DNA from: Cycas panzhihuaensis
Taxonomy: Eukaryota; Cycadophyta
Reading direction: 5' to 3'
DNA: 64,000 nt
Assembly: GCA_023213395.1 (NCBI GenBank)
Contig: CM041465.1
Span: 181,543,741-181,607,740, forward strand
The translations under genes were made by a program, and so were the position numbers. Under the pieces are notes generated by a model, which saw only the letters and a program-made list of their open reading frames with translations, was not told the origin of the DNA and searched no databases. Shown here piece by piece: positions 47,973 to 63,622 of this stretch (position 1 is its first letter; the number at the start of each line of letters is the position of its first letter).

Positions 47973-48116
47973 GTGAAGGGCGAGGATCGGAGATCTATCC
48001 CGATTCCGGCTCCTTCTTTGGACATCACGACCGCGTTCCCATGTTTGGGGAACGGGTCTATGAACAGTGATCGAGGTTAGGTCTCGATGCTCGCTGGGGA
48101 CGAATCGCGGCGGGCG

Positions 48117-50077
48117 TCAGCGTGGAGTCTTGTGCCCGTGCGAATCGTCGTGGAAACACTCCCCGTGGATGGAACACCAACTCTTCTCAAGGGGAGGATC
48201 GGTCCTCCTTGCTTGAGAAGACTGGGTGTTACCCCCTTTCGGGGGCATCGCACGAGAAGTTTGCTGAACAGGTCTATGGGAGGTAGGTGACGAAGGAGGT
48301 TGGAGTTTAAGCTCCCTCATCGTGTGCTCAAATGAGCGAATGGCGGAGGTAAGCGGATCTAGGGTCCTCTCAGTCGGGTGAGAGGTGGTCATAGCGGGCT
48401 GTGAGGGTTTGGTTTCCTTCGCTGGGGGAGGCGCCTCACGACGTTGTGAGGGCTTGGGAGGTTTCTTGAGTCCAGCCTGGATCTCAATGGCCTCCAACGT
48501 CAAACACCTCGAAATCGCGGAGTCACACGTGGTTGCCCCCATCTTGAGGACTTCCACATGCACTTGAGGCGGTGCATTGACAAAAGATCCCTCTTCAACT
48601 CCTCGTGCAATGTGGCCTTGGTGGAATGAAGAAGGTCGTGAAAACGTCGCACAAAGTCACGATTCATCTCATCGTGACCTTGTTTGAGCGACGAGCGCCT
48701 TCATTCCGCTTTCGAATGGACGGACTACGCCAAAGTAGTTGACGAACTCGTCCACTAGCCGGAATGAGGAAATCGAATGGGCAGGAAGGCGGTAGAACCA
48801 CTTGAGGGCGTCGCCCTGCAAGGACCGCTTGAAGAGCTTCATCAAGATATGGTCGTAGGCCCAATAGTCGATGCACGCCATGGAAAAGCTGCGCACATGT
48901 TCGGTTGGGTCTTGCGACAAAGTCCCGTCAAATTTGGGGACTTCAGGAGGATGAGGCGGCAAGTTAGTCCTCAACGCCTCAACAGACAAGGGCGTCGACC
49001 TATAGTCCACGAAAGGGCGTGCCCTTGCACAGGCTAAAGGATCGACAACCGTCAAAGGGATGGATGGGGTGGCATACCCATCCCTCCACGGAAAGAGCCC
49101 CTTGTTGGAAAGGGGCCGTAGCAACTCGAAAGGAGGCGCTCCCTTGTCTTGTGTGGCCAGTCAGGAGTCGCTACCGGAAGCAGAGGGTGAGGGGCCGGGT
49201 TTGCCCATATGGGCCACCCGTAGGTGGCGCGACCCCATATGGGTGCAACGGGTCCACTCCATAAACAGGAGATGGTTTCCCTTGCCCCGCCCCAAGGTTG
49301 TGACGTGTGGCACAGGGGCACGTAAAGAAGGACCACCAACCGGTTACGGACGTACGTAGGAGTGGGTCCTACATGGCTAGCGGCGGCGGCGCTAGTAGGG
49401 CCTCGAGGCCTACTAGGGAGCGTGCGCCACGTTCGGTGGCACGTGCGTTTGGTTTGAGCAAGGCATACTAACTCCGAGTTGGGAACGGACACGCCGCGAA
49501 AGTCAGGAGTGGGACCACGGTAGGGGCGGCATGACACTCGCCTTAGGGCCGGGAAGACACGGCATAGGACGTGTGTGCGGCGAAGCATCAATCGTCGTAG
49601 ATGACGTGGGCATGGATGAGGAAGACGCCACGTTGCGTAGCATTTCCGTAAACTATCTAGGAGGTGGTTGGCGCGAACCTTTCGAAAGTACTCATGAAAG
49701 CACCTCGGCCGCGTCTTGGAGGGGTATCCTCATAGCCATACGAGGTCGAAGGGACTTGAAGTAGGGGATCCTCAGGCGCTCCTCGTAAGGCTCGCCAGTG
49801 GGGTGGCGGGTCTCACGAGTGGCCGGATCTTCCGCTGCATGAGCGGAAGGCTCAAAGTCTTCGGGTGGAAATGGTCATCGGGTAATAGATGGAATCCTCG
49901 CCTCACGGGTGGATTCGGAGCGGATGAAGGGAACTCTTGAGTTCACGAAGTCATGGCATGGTAGGCCCAATCGGACGGGTAACCTTTTATTCCGAATCGG
50001 GGTTCGACGATGGAATGAACGCGACGATTGGTCTTCTAACAATGGCGGCAAACCTCGCAGTAGCGAGAACGTTGCAT
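48117..50077 (-). pseudogene. Element C gag, frame-broken
   Basis: The start ATG at 50077 matches those of A and B. The capsid motifs HVRSFSMACIDYWAYDHILM, GDALKWFYRLPAHSISSF and FESGMKAL are in one frame (49124-48669). The continuation HVEVLKMGATTCDSAISRCL and the knuckle-like KSWCSIHGECFHDDSHGH are in another (48563-48117). At least three frame changes interrupt it. Many are short deletions compared with A and B. Confidence 0.88.
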
Positions 50078-50226
50078 GCAACGCCTCGCGGCGTTGTTAG
50101 AAAAGCGAAAAGGAAAAGAAAGGAAAGCCCGCAAACACGTTGGGGTTGCCCAACTCAAAACACGATGCGAAACTACCTAAAGGCAAGAGCACCAACACAC
50201 GAAGGGAAGCGGATCTAGCTCCCTTA

Positions 50227-50251
50227 CCGGCAATCCCGGTATGGTCGCCGG
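50227..50251 (-). other. Element C PBS and enclosing stem
   Basis: On the minus strand CGGCGACCATACCGGGAT follows the LTR end. It differs from A's site mainly by T-to-C and G-to-A changes. Bordering CCGGC and GCCGG still pair, with the second base pair changed from T-A (in A) to C-G. Confidence 0.7.
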
Positions 50252-52743
50252 TGAAAGCGCTCTCCGTGAGGCAATGATCCAACCCTAGCGGGAAGGGCAT
50301 AGAAACAATATGCTAAGCGTGCTAACTAGCGAGGATCATACCTCGCAGACGTCCGTCTTGGCCGAGGCGGCACGGATCGCAAGGTGCTGGTTGCTTCCGG
50401 TGGCCGTGCAAGGCGAGGCCTTCCTACCCTTGGATGGTAGGGAAGGGAAAAGAACCTCAAGCGTCGCGGCTTCTCAAGGCAATGAGAAGGCGACGAGGGG
50501 CAATCAACCAAACGTGTCACGGGTAAGGGGTAAGTGTGGCTAAGGGTATAGGTAAATGGGACCTACACTACTATGTCATGCAATGTAATAAAGAAGTACA
50601 AGAAAGCAAATGTAAAAGTAACGATTATTTTTCCTTCTTCTTTTATGTTCCTTTACCTATCAAAGTAAATGCAAAGAGACGAAAAGCATAAAGGAAATAC
50701 AAGAGACGTGGAAAATACACGGATACCTGGTCCGAGTAGAAACGCAGTTCCCTCCTCGGTCGCTCCTCCTCTCAGTCCTCCGCGCATGCAACGTCGATCA
50801 AGACAATGAAGGGGTTCACTTACCTCCCAAGGGCATGCAAGGACTAAATGAAATGAAAGGAACGAAAGCAAAGCTCAAACGAAAAGGAGAAGAATTACCA
50901 TCATGCGGTAGGCCGGAAGCGGGTCGATCTCGCGCACTTCCTCCAACGCGATCCTGCAAACAAACTCAAGAACGCCTTCCTCTCGGGAGAGAGGCTACTG
51001 ACACAACAAGATATATGTATACACGAAAATGAAATCAACTAAGCTAGCGGACGTAGTTAAGCACCAACATATGACGAAAATGAAACAAGGTATGCGATAA
51101 ATATGCGGGTCATCGTACACCATAAAACGCACCAAATGGGATTGAGTGTAGCCTCGGGATGGCTAACTCACCCACGAGAGGTCTCCACAGGGTATAGGGA
51201 AAACAGTCTTTAGCATGCAACAAGATGAGTCATGTAGTAACAAATTTCCTACACCAAGAGGAAACTCAACCCAACTCTCAAGGCTTCCCTAGCTCAGTTT
51301 CCTAAGAAGGCGCGGGTCTTCAAGGGAGAGGATAAGGGACGGAACCCTTGGGGAGAAGGACGGCAATGGGGGACGGAACCCCGCCTATCTCCTTCAAATC
51401 CTCGTGAAAACCCTTGCCTGGCTAGCTTAGGAAATGGTGGAAGAAGAAGCTAAGAGGAAGAGGATGGGTTTCAAGGAATACAAGAAAATGTGCCTAACCT
51501 AGGGCAAGGCACTAGTAAGCCACAACTACTAAGATTACTTGCATCAAGCGCCAAGAGAAACTCAAAGGAAGTGCATGCAAAGGGAGGAAAGAAGTTGCAA
51601 GCAAAACAATGAAGAAAACAAGCAAAAAAGCACCAACAAATACCTTGAATAGTGAAGAATAAGTGCATGTAAGTGCTTGGCCACTTGGAGGAGTAGCCCA
51701 AGCAATGTCTAAGAGGTGGTGTTGAATGTCCTTTGCAAGAGAGTAGAAGAGTAGAGCTTCATGCAAGTTGAGAGCTTGAAGATGGGTCTTTGAAGTGGTC
51801 TTTTGGTGAAGAAAACCTCTTGAAGCTTTAGGTATTTGTGGAGGAGTGGTGCTTGATGGAGCTCCGTGGGGCGTGATGGCCCTGCAACTCCGGTGGTAAT
51901 GGCCCACTTCACCTCTGTCCCCTTCTTTGTAGAAGAAGTTCTCTTGTTCACTGTTTCTTTGCCTTGTCTCTTTGTGGAGAAGTTGCTCTAGAAAACTTGA
52001 AAAATGAAGTGAAGAATTCCCCAATAATCATGAAGCAAATGAGTCAAAAAAAAGCTTTTATGCCTTGGGCATAGCAAGTGAACGTTGGGGGCCCTCGGGC
52101 GCCTCCAACCATTCGAGCCACGGCGGTTCGCAGCGGCCAGCATCGGCGTGGTTTCTTTTTTTTCAAATTTTAAACAGTCGTACCGCGGCAAACTTCGCGG
52201 TACCGCTAAGTTTACTGCATGATCTTGGCATGCAAACTTTGATGCAAGCTTAGTTTACTGCCAAACTCAAAAAAAAGAAGAAAAGCAACATGAAAGTCAT
52301 AAAAATCGGTTTTAGGGTAAGAGCAGGGGCTAAGCACGAAATACATCAAGCGGGGAAGGCTCGAGGCGGTGGGCAAGTACTCAAAATGGTGCAAAGAGCC
52401 CTAGCTAAGGATTAAATCGAACTTAGAAAGGATTTGCAACATAAGTGGCATGTGGCAATAAGGATAAACAAGGCGGCAAAAGCATCCGAAGACCATGGAG
52501 ACATCGTGAGTGGTCAGACGCCATACGGGTGTCGTGATCCGCTTATGGATGCCCCGTGGTCGTCATAGGCTAAGAGGTGCTTAGGCACATGCATTATGAA
52601 CAGCAATCAAACAAATGCATGTAGGCGGGCACATGTCAATCAAACTATTCTAAATTCCCTTAGCAACCATAAGTAAGAAAAGTAAGAACATATACCGCAC
52701 AAACCCGTGTCGATCGTCCGAGTCCATTCCACTAGGTGAAACA
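50252..52743 (-). repeat. Element C 5' LTR
   Basis: Begins TGTTTCACC on the element strand at 52743 and matches 42428-44969 over its full length with many short indels. Followed on the right by the ACGCC duplication. Confidence 0.9.
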
Positions 52744-52748
52744 ACGCC

Positions 52749-54918
52749 CTTTCAACAAGTTTCAGCAAGTTTGTTTCCAAGTTTCATTGCTCTTACAAGG
52801 ATCTACCTATAAACACCATAGATCTGCCATTTTCTACCAGTTTCTCAGTCAGACCTGTCTCTAATCTAGCCCAGTAGGTATTATCTCATGTTTGCTCCAT
52901 TTTATTCCTTTTAAACTTTCTTAAAAGAGGTTAGATCATTTGGAATATCTTTCTTTTCTCTAGCTTTCCAGTACATACAGGGGGGAATCCCTCTGTTCTT
53001 TTCTTTCTGTCCACATCATCTTCCTGCCTTCTCCTAGTTTCTCCAAGGAGACTGCGAGGAGAGGACCTCAAAGAGTGAGAGAAAGGAGCCAAGGCGGGTT
53101 CTGTACCCAACTAGGCCTACTCCTCAAGGGCAACCCCCTTCTCCTCTTTCCTCTCCTCCACCTGTGTCTTCCTTGAGCTGCCAGTGAGCTTAGGAGTAGA
53201 CCCCATGGATATCGCGTCTGTGACCCCTTGCTGCGCTATTTCCAAGCCTGAGTGCCTTGCTTGGGCAGATTTTCCAGCCCCGAGTAGTGTCTCATATCCA
53301 CCTTGGGTCTTGACTTAATCTAGGTTGCAAATTGCTGCACATAGTAACACTTGCAACATAAACGATATTTACAAACCTCCTGCTGTTTGTCTCTCTTATT
53401 ATTTGTTTCCATTAGGCCGGTAACCCTCATTTCCTGTGTCCAGAGGCAGTGTGGAGGTGCACTTGTTGGAGGCTTAGCCATTCTGACGCTAACCATACAT
53501 ATCCCTTGTCTCGTGTTGTTGGCTTTGAGGAGATTTGGAGTTGTTCTCTGGCTGAAAGTTCGCTTGACTTGAAGTGCTTTAACTTACAATATTCTTAGCA
53601 TTTTACAACTACATATATACATACATTTGCTTGGTACTCTAGTAGCCCCTTGGAAAAGGGGAGAAAACCTTTATGATTGCAGGTCTTCCACATCATTCAC
53701 GGAGAAGGACAAACCACTACAATCTGGGTACATTTCTTTGCTTTTCCTTTCCTTGGTCATTTCAACTTTTAGCATAGTTCTTTTTCCTTTGCCTTTCTTG
53801 CTTTTTTCTTTTTGCTTCAAGGGAAGGTAAGGAAGCCCCTACGCTGCCCGTGCGTTGGGAGAAGGAAAAGAAGAAACGGGTGTGGTGCAAGATGGTGACT
53901 TCGTTTTAGCCGCATCATTTTCTAGGTACGTCGCCTCCCTTTTGTAGACCTTTTCTCCGCTTAACTTTTAGGTTTGTGTGTTTACATGATAAGAACATTA
54001 AGGGAAAAGGATAAAAGGGAACCAATTTATACCATCCATTTGCATATGCACACTAGCTTGCACTTTAAGAAAGAGTACAAGATAGGAGATATCCCCTTCC
54101 TCTTTCCATCTGATTGCATACAACTTACTAGGATTTGCATCCTTAGCATGCATCTTGTGTGTTAGATTGATTTGCCTCTCTCGTCCCCTTTCCCTTTGTT
54201 TAACGTGAAAAAAGAACGAGGATTTATATTGGAGAGAAAACGAGAGGAAACATATTTGTTATTTTTTATACATATACCTCTTTTATCTCTTGTTTGTATA
54301 CATAACTGACTAGGCACCATCTCACTATTGCACATAGAAGGTATACTCCTTCATACATAGGACGGTGGGAACTACTTTCGCCATTGTCCTTTGCTCCCCT
54401 AAAACTCACTTTAGGTGAGTTAGCTCAAGGAGGATTCATCCTCTAAGACCTCCTCCTCTAACCCCATCACATTCATATCAACTTAATAATCTCAACACCC
54501 TTCTGCCTAGTGTTGGTCTCGCGTGTGAGGTGGTTACCCAACACCATCCTTACGAGCGTATACATTCCGTGCCACTTACTTATACACATCCTATCGATAT
54601 CCCTTCATCATCCATGAGGATTTGTTTCCTCGTTGGGTCTTGCCTTTCCCTTCCGGCCATCCAAGGGTGGAAATACCTACGTTTTGATGTTACTCAGGAA
54701 ATTGAGGATATCCCTCGCTTGCGCTACCCCAAAACCAAAACTAAGTTACCTAGAGGGAAATTGTGCGTCATTCGTAAGTCTTGAACATGCGTTTCGATGT
54801 AGGGACACCCTGTGCGGGTGTTTCCCTTCATTTGTAGGATTAACTCTTTGTCCTGGAGCCTTCCGTTGACCGACCTAGTCTTAATAGGTGTAGTTACCAT
54901 CCCATAGACACGATTTTA
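52749..54918 (+). repeat. Element B 3' LTR, right piece
   Basis: Resumes with CTTTCAACAAGTTTCAGC, exactly where the left piece stopped at C's target site. It runs to GATTTTA, where the expected CA end reads TA. Matches 30525-32701. Confidence 0.9.
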
Positions 54919-55854
54919 CTAGTGTTACTTATACTTGCATACATCATCTTCTTTTTTTAATTTATATACCAAATTCTACAAACACCCTTTTATGAAATGT
55001 AACAAAAATATTAGTTAACTACCAATTTGCAATTACTAGGGAACTTATTTTGTGGTTTGTATTTGATATGTAAAACAACATTTAAATGACATTGTGGACA
55101 TTGAATTCTAACCCTACATCCAACTATAATTATTGTCACTAAGATGACATTGTTAAAGTACATTGAATTTGTTCTCATAACCAATTCATTAATGGTAAAG
55201 GATTTTGAGATTGTTATCATTCTAAACACTCTTAACTTCAATTGAGAATTAGGTTTTCTACTTTAACATATTCGTTAACTAATTTTTTCCTTATGGTCAC
55301 CTCTCTTCAATAAATTTAATACACTCACAAATATACACATATACATGCACATGTTAAAATGATGTTTAATTTGCATGATAAGCGGATTAAAGGTTTTGTT
55401 TCTAGAAATTATACTTATAACTTATCTATTCAATTTGTTACAACTCTTTGTTAAAATCTCATTTATGCGCCTACATACACCTCATAAGTTTCAATGTTTC
55501 TACATATTTTTCATTTGTGAAGGTTGTATTTATATGTACATATTCATGTGAATAAAAATAAATACATGAAAACATGATTTAAATTTCTACAAATTTTTAC
55601 ATAACAATTTTCTAACTACACACATTCACCCAAAACATGGATAACACAGCATGTGTGCCAATAAAAAACAAACGACCTCTCTGAATCCCGACCATGCTTC
55701 TTGCGGTTATGCATTTTCGTTCGCGCTTCATAGAGGAGTAGGCATCGAATTGAGTAGGGTCAGATAAAAGGACCTTAAGAAAAGGGTACCTCCAACAAGA
55801 ACACCATTGTGGATATACGGGTCTGCCCTAACTTTTGGGGACGAGGGGATGGTT
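54919..55854. other. Intergenic spacer
   Basis: Starts with CTAGT, the probable decayed target duplication of B. The rest is AT-rich without recognisable features. It forms the 3' flank of the gene on the minus strand that follows. Confidence 0.65.
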
Positions 55855-57477
55855 TTAGAGAGGAACTTTGCTCAAATGCAGTCGGCCAAGGAAGTTGGTA
55901 TGCAGGCTCCCTAAGTACAGATAATCTCCCAATTCCATAGCCGATGTTACAAAGGACAAAACCTTCCCATCTGGATCTTCCAAGCTTCTAATGGGTCTGC
56001 CGTCCTCCCCTACTTTGAGCACCATTGCCCTTCTCTGGAAAAATCCCACCCACTTCAGCAACTTGGGATACTCTGCAAATACCCGCTTCAGAAATGGGTG
56101 TCTGTACACAAATTCCAGCTTCCCCGACCTTATCTGTTCAATACGTAAATAATTCAATTCAGTTACCGAGTTTTCTTACAATTTTATATTAACAAAAAAT
56201 TAAATAAATGATATATATATAGCTTATTATGAGTACTCACAGGTATAAGCGCTATCCAAAATGACCCATCGCCGGCAAGATGTACGTTGTCAGGACCCAA
56301 GGGCAAATTGTCGATGAAGACCTCAGTTTCTCCAGTCTTATCCCCTTTTAACCAGTGCTTCAAGCACCTGAATCTGTGGATGATGGGACCGTCTGATTAG
56401 TTTCTAGTATCGAACAACCAGACCAATTGGGGGTGGGTGAACGGAAAAATCAAATAAGAAGGTATGCATACTTCCATGTCTCACAGACAACGAGGAAATC
56501 TTGGTCGGACGAGAGGGCAACGCCATTCGCAAAGGCAAGCTTGTCCAGCAAAATGCTGGTCGTTCCAGTTGTGGGATCATATTTCAGAAGACGACCGTGG
56601 GCTTTTGCTTCAAGAACATCCAATTCCCATTGCTCGTACCCCAACTCGGTGCTCACATCGGAAAAATATATGGTGCCATCGGTAGCCTCCACCACTGCAT
56701 CCGCAAGCCTGCACGGCAATATCTCTGTAGCTTCATATATCCCATTCCTATCCGACCGCATTCCTTCGTTACCCTTAAATTTCCAGTACATGAGCTGCAA
56801 TATACATTTATATGAGGAATGGGTATTTGATTTAATCGACCTGATTTTAGTGCCTTCGATTTCAGAGGCCAAAACGGAGATCTCTTCGTCGCCGACGCTC
56901 AGCAGACCTTGCAGGACGGTCGTTAAGTTGAATGAAATAATTTATTTGGTTCTCATGGATTTGGATTTATTAAAACCCAGAACCGCAAACCTGGGTGGGT
57001 TCACAAACAAGGACTTCTCCGCCCTTGGCAACTGTCAGTCCCAGAGGAGTTCCACCGACTGTCTTCCAGTTCTCCCAGGATCCATTCCCATGCATTCGTT
57101 TGATCCAGCCATCTTGAGTGGTCACATAAATAACCCCCTGTGCGTCCACCGCCACGTCTTCTGGTCTATCAACGATGCCTTCTCCCAATTTCTCGGCACT
57201 CTGAATCCTTCCCCGCCCAAAAAAATAAAAATAAAAACAAATCCACCTAAGAAACCCAGAATGGGAAAAAAATGATTTGAACATGAAAAATTGCCCGTTT
57301 TACCTGTAAGACAGTGTTGACAGCATAGGGTCCTTCCGGCTTAGGGGAGGGCGGCAGCAAGAGTGGGTCTGGAGAAATCGGGGACATCATTAAAATGTGG
57401 AGGAACAGAGCCACCAAGGGAACTGCTATAATGGCTGCCGCCAACGGACCGCTGTTAGAACGAGGTCGGGAATCCAT
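55855..57477 (-). CDS. Strictosidine-synthase-like / adipocyte plasma membrane-associated-like protein, possibly a pseudogene
   Basis: Six exons by GT-AG reading: 57477-57304, 57200-56991, 56908-56841, 56708-56472, 56367-56241 and 56133-55855 (stop TAA), about 365 residues, close to the family's usual length. The N-terminus (MDSRPRSNSG) is followed by a hydrophobic segment at about residues 12-30, a signal anchor. The six-bladed propeller shows EKLGEGIVDRPEDVAVDAQG, GGTPLGLTVAKGGEVLVCEP, VVEATDGTIYFSDVSTELGY, LDVLEAKAHGRLLKYDP, LAFANGVALSSDQDFLVVCE, FIDNLPLGPDNVHLAGDGSF and, near the end, a YLGSLHTNFLGRL stretch. Family members are usually endomembrane or vacuolar proteins, and most are not true strictosidine synthases. 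The exon 3 acceptor reads CAA|GG instead of CAG|GG; using the nearest AG shifts the frame into a stop. The gene may therefore be dead or the base misread. Confidence 0.85.
56709..56840 (-). other. Intron 3 of the strictosidine-synthase-like gene, length 3n without stops
   Basis: Donor AATCAG|GTCGATT and acceptor CCGTGCAG|GCTTGCGG restore ...GTKIR-LADAVVEA..., the expected family sequence. The 132-bp intron has no stop in frame, so retention would add 44 residues. Confidence 0.75.
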
Positions 57478-59648
57478 TAATGGGTTTTCTTCTTTGCACA
57501 GAGTCACTGCTGCTCGAATGTCTTGGTGTTGCAGATTGATCGGCGTTGTTTCGGTATGCAGGGTGTTCCTCCAAAAAAACCAATTGGGATACGGAAATTG
57601 CAGTACTTTGGAAGTGGGGACGAACCTCGACCATCGACTGGGGAAAAGTCCAGAGAAACTTATCCTTATAGAGTCTACCTAAGATGTCTTGGTTAAACCG
57701 TGTCACCAGTATAGACGTAAAGTAGAAATGTAGGACATCCAAACTACCGCCATGTTAAAAACGAGACTTCACCATAATTGTAGAATCGTACCACCATTGG
57801 TACATTATTCTATACACAAAAGGAGTTTCAAATTCTGAAGAGAACCTCTTGTCAAGCCTCACACCATAGCCGTTTATTAATTATTACAATATCGTCAATG
57901 TCACTCGAGGTTATTTTAATAAAGCTGGAGCGCATCCATTGAACTTAGTAGTCATAGTTGTCTTGTATCTATCTATCGTAAGCATCACTATAAATGTGAC
58001 TTAATAATTTTAGTAATAAATAATATAAAAGAAAAGAAGAGAAGGTAAGATATATACCTTACAAGTACTAACTTTTTATCTCTCACATTTAAGAGTTATT
58101 TGTTTGAGGTATAGTTTTATTTTGTCTCTAAGTTTTAATTATTTACAAACATAAAGCAAGATATTATAATGTACAAATAGCACTTATTTTCTTTATTAGG
58201 GTTAGTTATGTTGCTTAACTTATATAATAAGTAAATATTCTATAATAGATAATAACACAATATTCATAAATAGATAAGTAGAAATGGAATTGAAGTTGAT
58301 GGTTGAGTAGCCATATTTTAATTAAGAGTAAATGTTTATATGGAAAAAGCATGCAAATTACAAATAAGCTTATTGGAACCACTTGTAAACGGTGTGAATG
58401 TCACATAAATGGAGAGCTTTCCCCTTTAGATATAATGGCTAATTATAAAATAGACACCTATGTGTAGTCACAAGTTCTCTTCACTTGTATCTCTTTCCTT
58501 TGAGGGATATAATTCATATAAAATTGTGGTTTCCTTAGATAAGACAACTATGCTTCAATATTTTGATTGAAACAAGCTATTGTAACCTCCTCAAAAGGTT
58601 TCAACAAAATAAAAAAGTCATTAAAGAGATAAAATTAGATATAAGACACATTTTTTTTCTTCTTCCTCCTCTTATTCTTGAAATCTCCTTCTTTAGAAAA
58701 AGGTACTAAGCCACATGGTTAATGTTAAATGTGGATTAATTAATTAATGCAAAACTAAAAGATGCAAATATTTCTAAGGGTTACGACCATTAAGGTTAGA
58801 TGTACTGTTTAGGGAATTATAAATGACTTTAGAGTTTGTTATAAAATCATTCAAGTATTATCAATGTGATCTATTGATCTTTTATAGTGGATTTTTTCCC
58901 AAAAGGGTTTCCTATATAACACCCATATAATGTGTATATATGCTCTTTGATGATTACTTGTTTTGTATGATAAAGATCATGTAGTTTAGAATGTATACAT
59001 GTTTCATGTTTCTTCATATGGTATTAAGGTTGAATATATATACATAGTTAAAACTATCATTGAGCGGAGGTGATGAGATCGAAGGCTACTTGGTAACATT
59101 AGTGGGAGCCCTATTTGTAGCAATTTTAATTTTTTATAACAATTAAAAAAATGACACAAATATGTAATAGTGATTAAGGAGGTCAAATTTGAAGGTTTAT
59201 AAAATGGAGACAGAGTAGAGTAGATATCAAAATAATTAAGTCATTGAATTGAAAGAGCATAAACAAAGTATTACAATCAATCCAATGCAACCTTAAGTGT
59301 AATAATGAATTAAGGATGCTTTTACCAAGTGAACTTTTTATACTTCTCAACAAAATATGTGCCATTAGAAGGAATCAAAGAACTTAATAAATCAGTAAAC
59401 TTATAATATATGATTTCAAATACACTTTGAAATATAATAATTATATGAGTAAATTTGGAAAGTAACTAAGATCTTTTATATATGCAAATCTGAAATAAGA
59501 CTTCTTGATGATGAAAAAAAAAAAAAAATTGAAGATTTTAATTTCAAATGAATAAACACAAACTTGAGCAAGAAAACAACTTTATTTTTTAATGCAAGAT
59601 TAATAATTATTTCTCTTGTTTATGATGAAAATATATAATGCAGAAAAT

Positions 59649-59649
<1 letters not shown>
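57478..59649. other. Intergenic spacer
   Basis: The first 200 bp hold the upstream region of the minus-strand gene. The rest is AT-rich with small frames and an A-run near 59515. No gene or terminal repeat recognised. Confidence 0.6.
57664..57671 (-). promoter_or_regulatory. Weak TATA-like motif upstream of the SSL gene
   Basis: CTATAAGG on the minus strand, about 190 bp before the start codon. The position is acceptable for a plant promoter with a short leader, but the motif alone is weak evidence. Confidence 0.25.

Positions 59650-63622
<3,973 letters not shown>

Larger units (their letters stand above)
42428..52743 (-). mobile_element. Element C: Tat-type non-autonomous gypsy element, minus strand
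   Basis: Inserted in B's 3' LTR with a perfect duplication ACGCC (42423-42427 and 52744-52748). LTRs are 42428-44969 and 50252-52743. In element order it has PBS, gag, protease, the B-like tail, nine hairpin units, a remnant of the second RNase H, PPT and LTR. RT, first RNase H, integrase and the antisense PMD gene are missing. The outer TG reads CG on the left. The two LTRs differ mainly by many short indels and replaced words rather than single substitutions. Confidence 0.92.
14010..54918 (+). mobile_element. Element B: old Tat-type Ty3/gypsy retrotransposon hosting two nested elements
   Basis: The outer element of the nest. Its 5' LTR is split (14010-14277 and 30471-32701) by element A and its 3' LTR is split (41508-42427 and 52749-54918) by element C. 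Flanking 5-mers CCAGT (14005-14009) and CTAGT (54919-54923) differ by one C-to-T change and are the likely target-site duplication. The termini are also decayed (TG to TA at the start, CA to TA at the end). On the plus strand it runs PBS, gag, protease, an unknown tail, a hairpin unit, an antisense PMD gene, a second RNase H, PPT and LTR. RT, the first RNase H and integrase are absent, so it was non-autonomous before it decayed. Confidence 0.88.

Noticed and set aside
56427-57275. 282-codon plus-strand frame opposite the strictosidine-synthase-like gene.
   Set aside because: It is antisense to clear propeller exons and introns and has no domain of its own.
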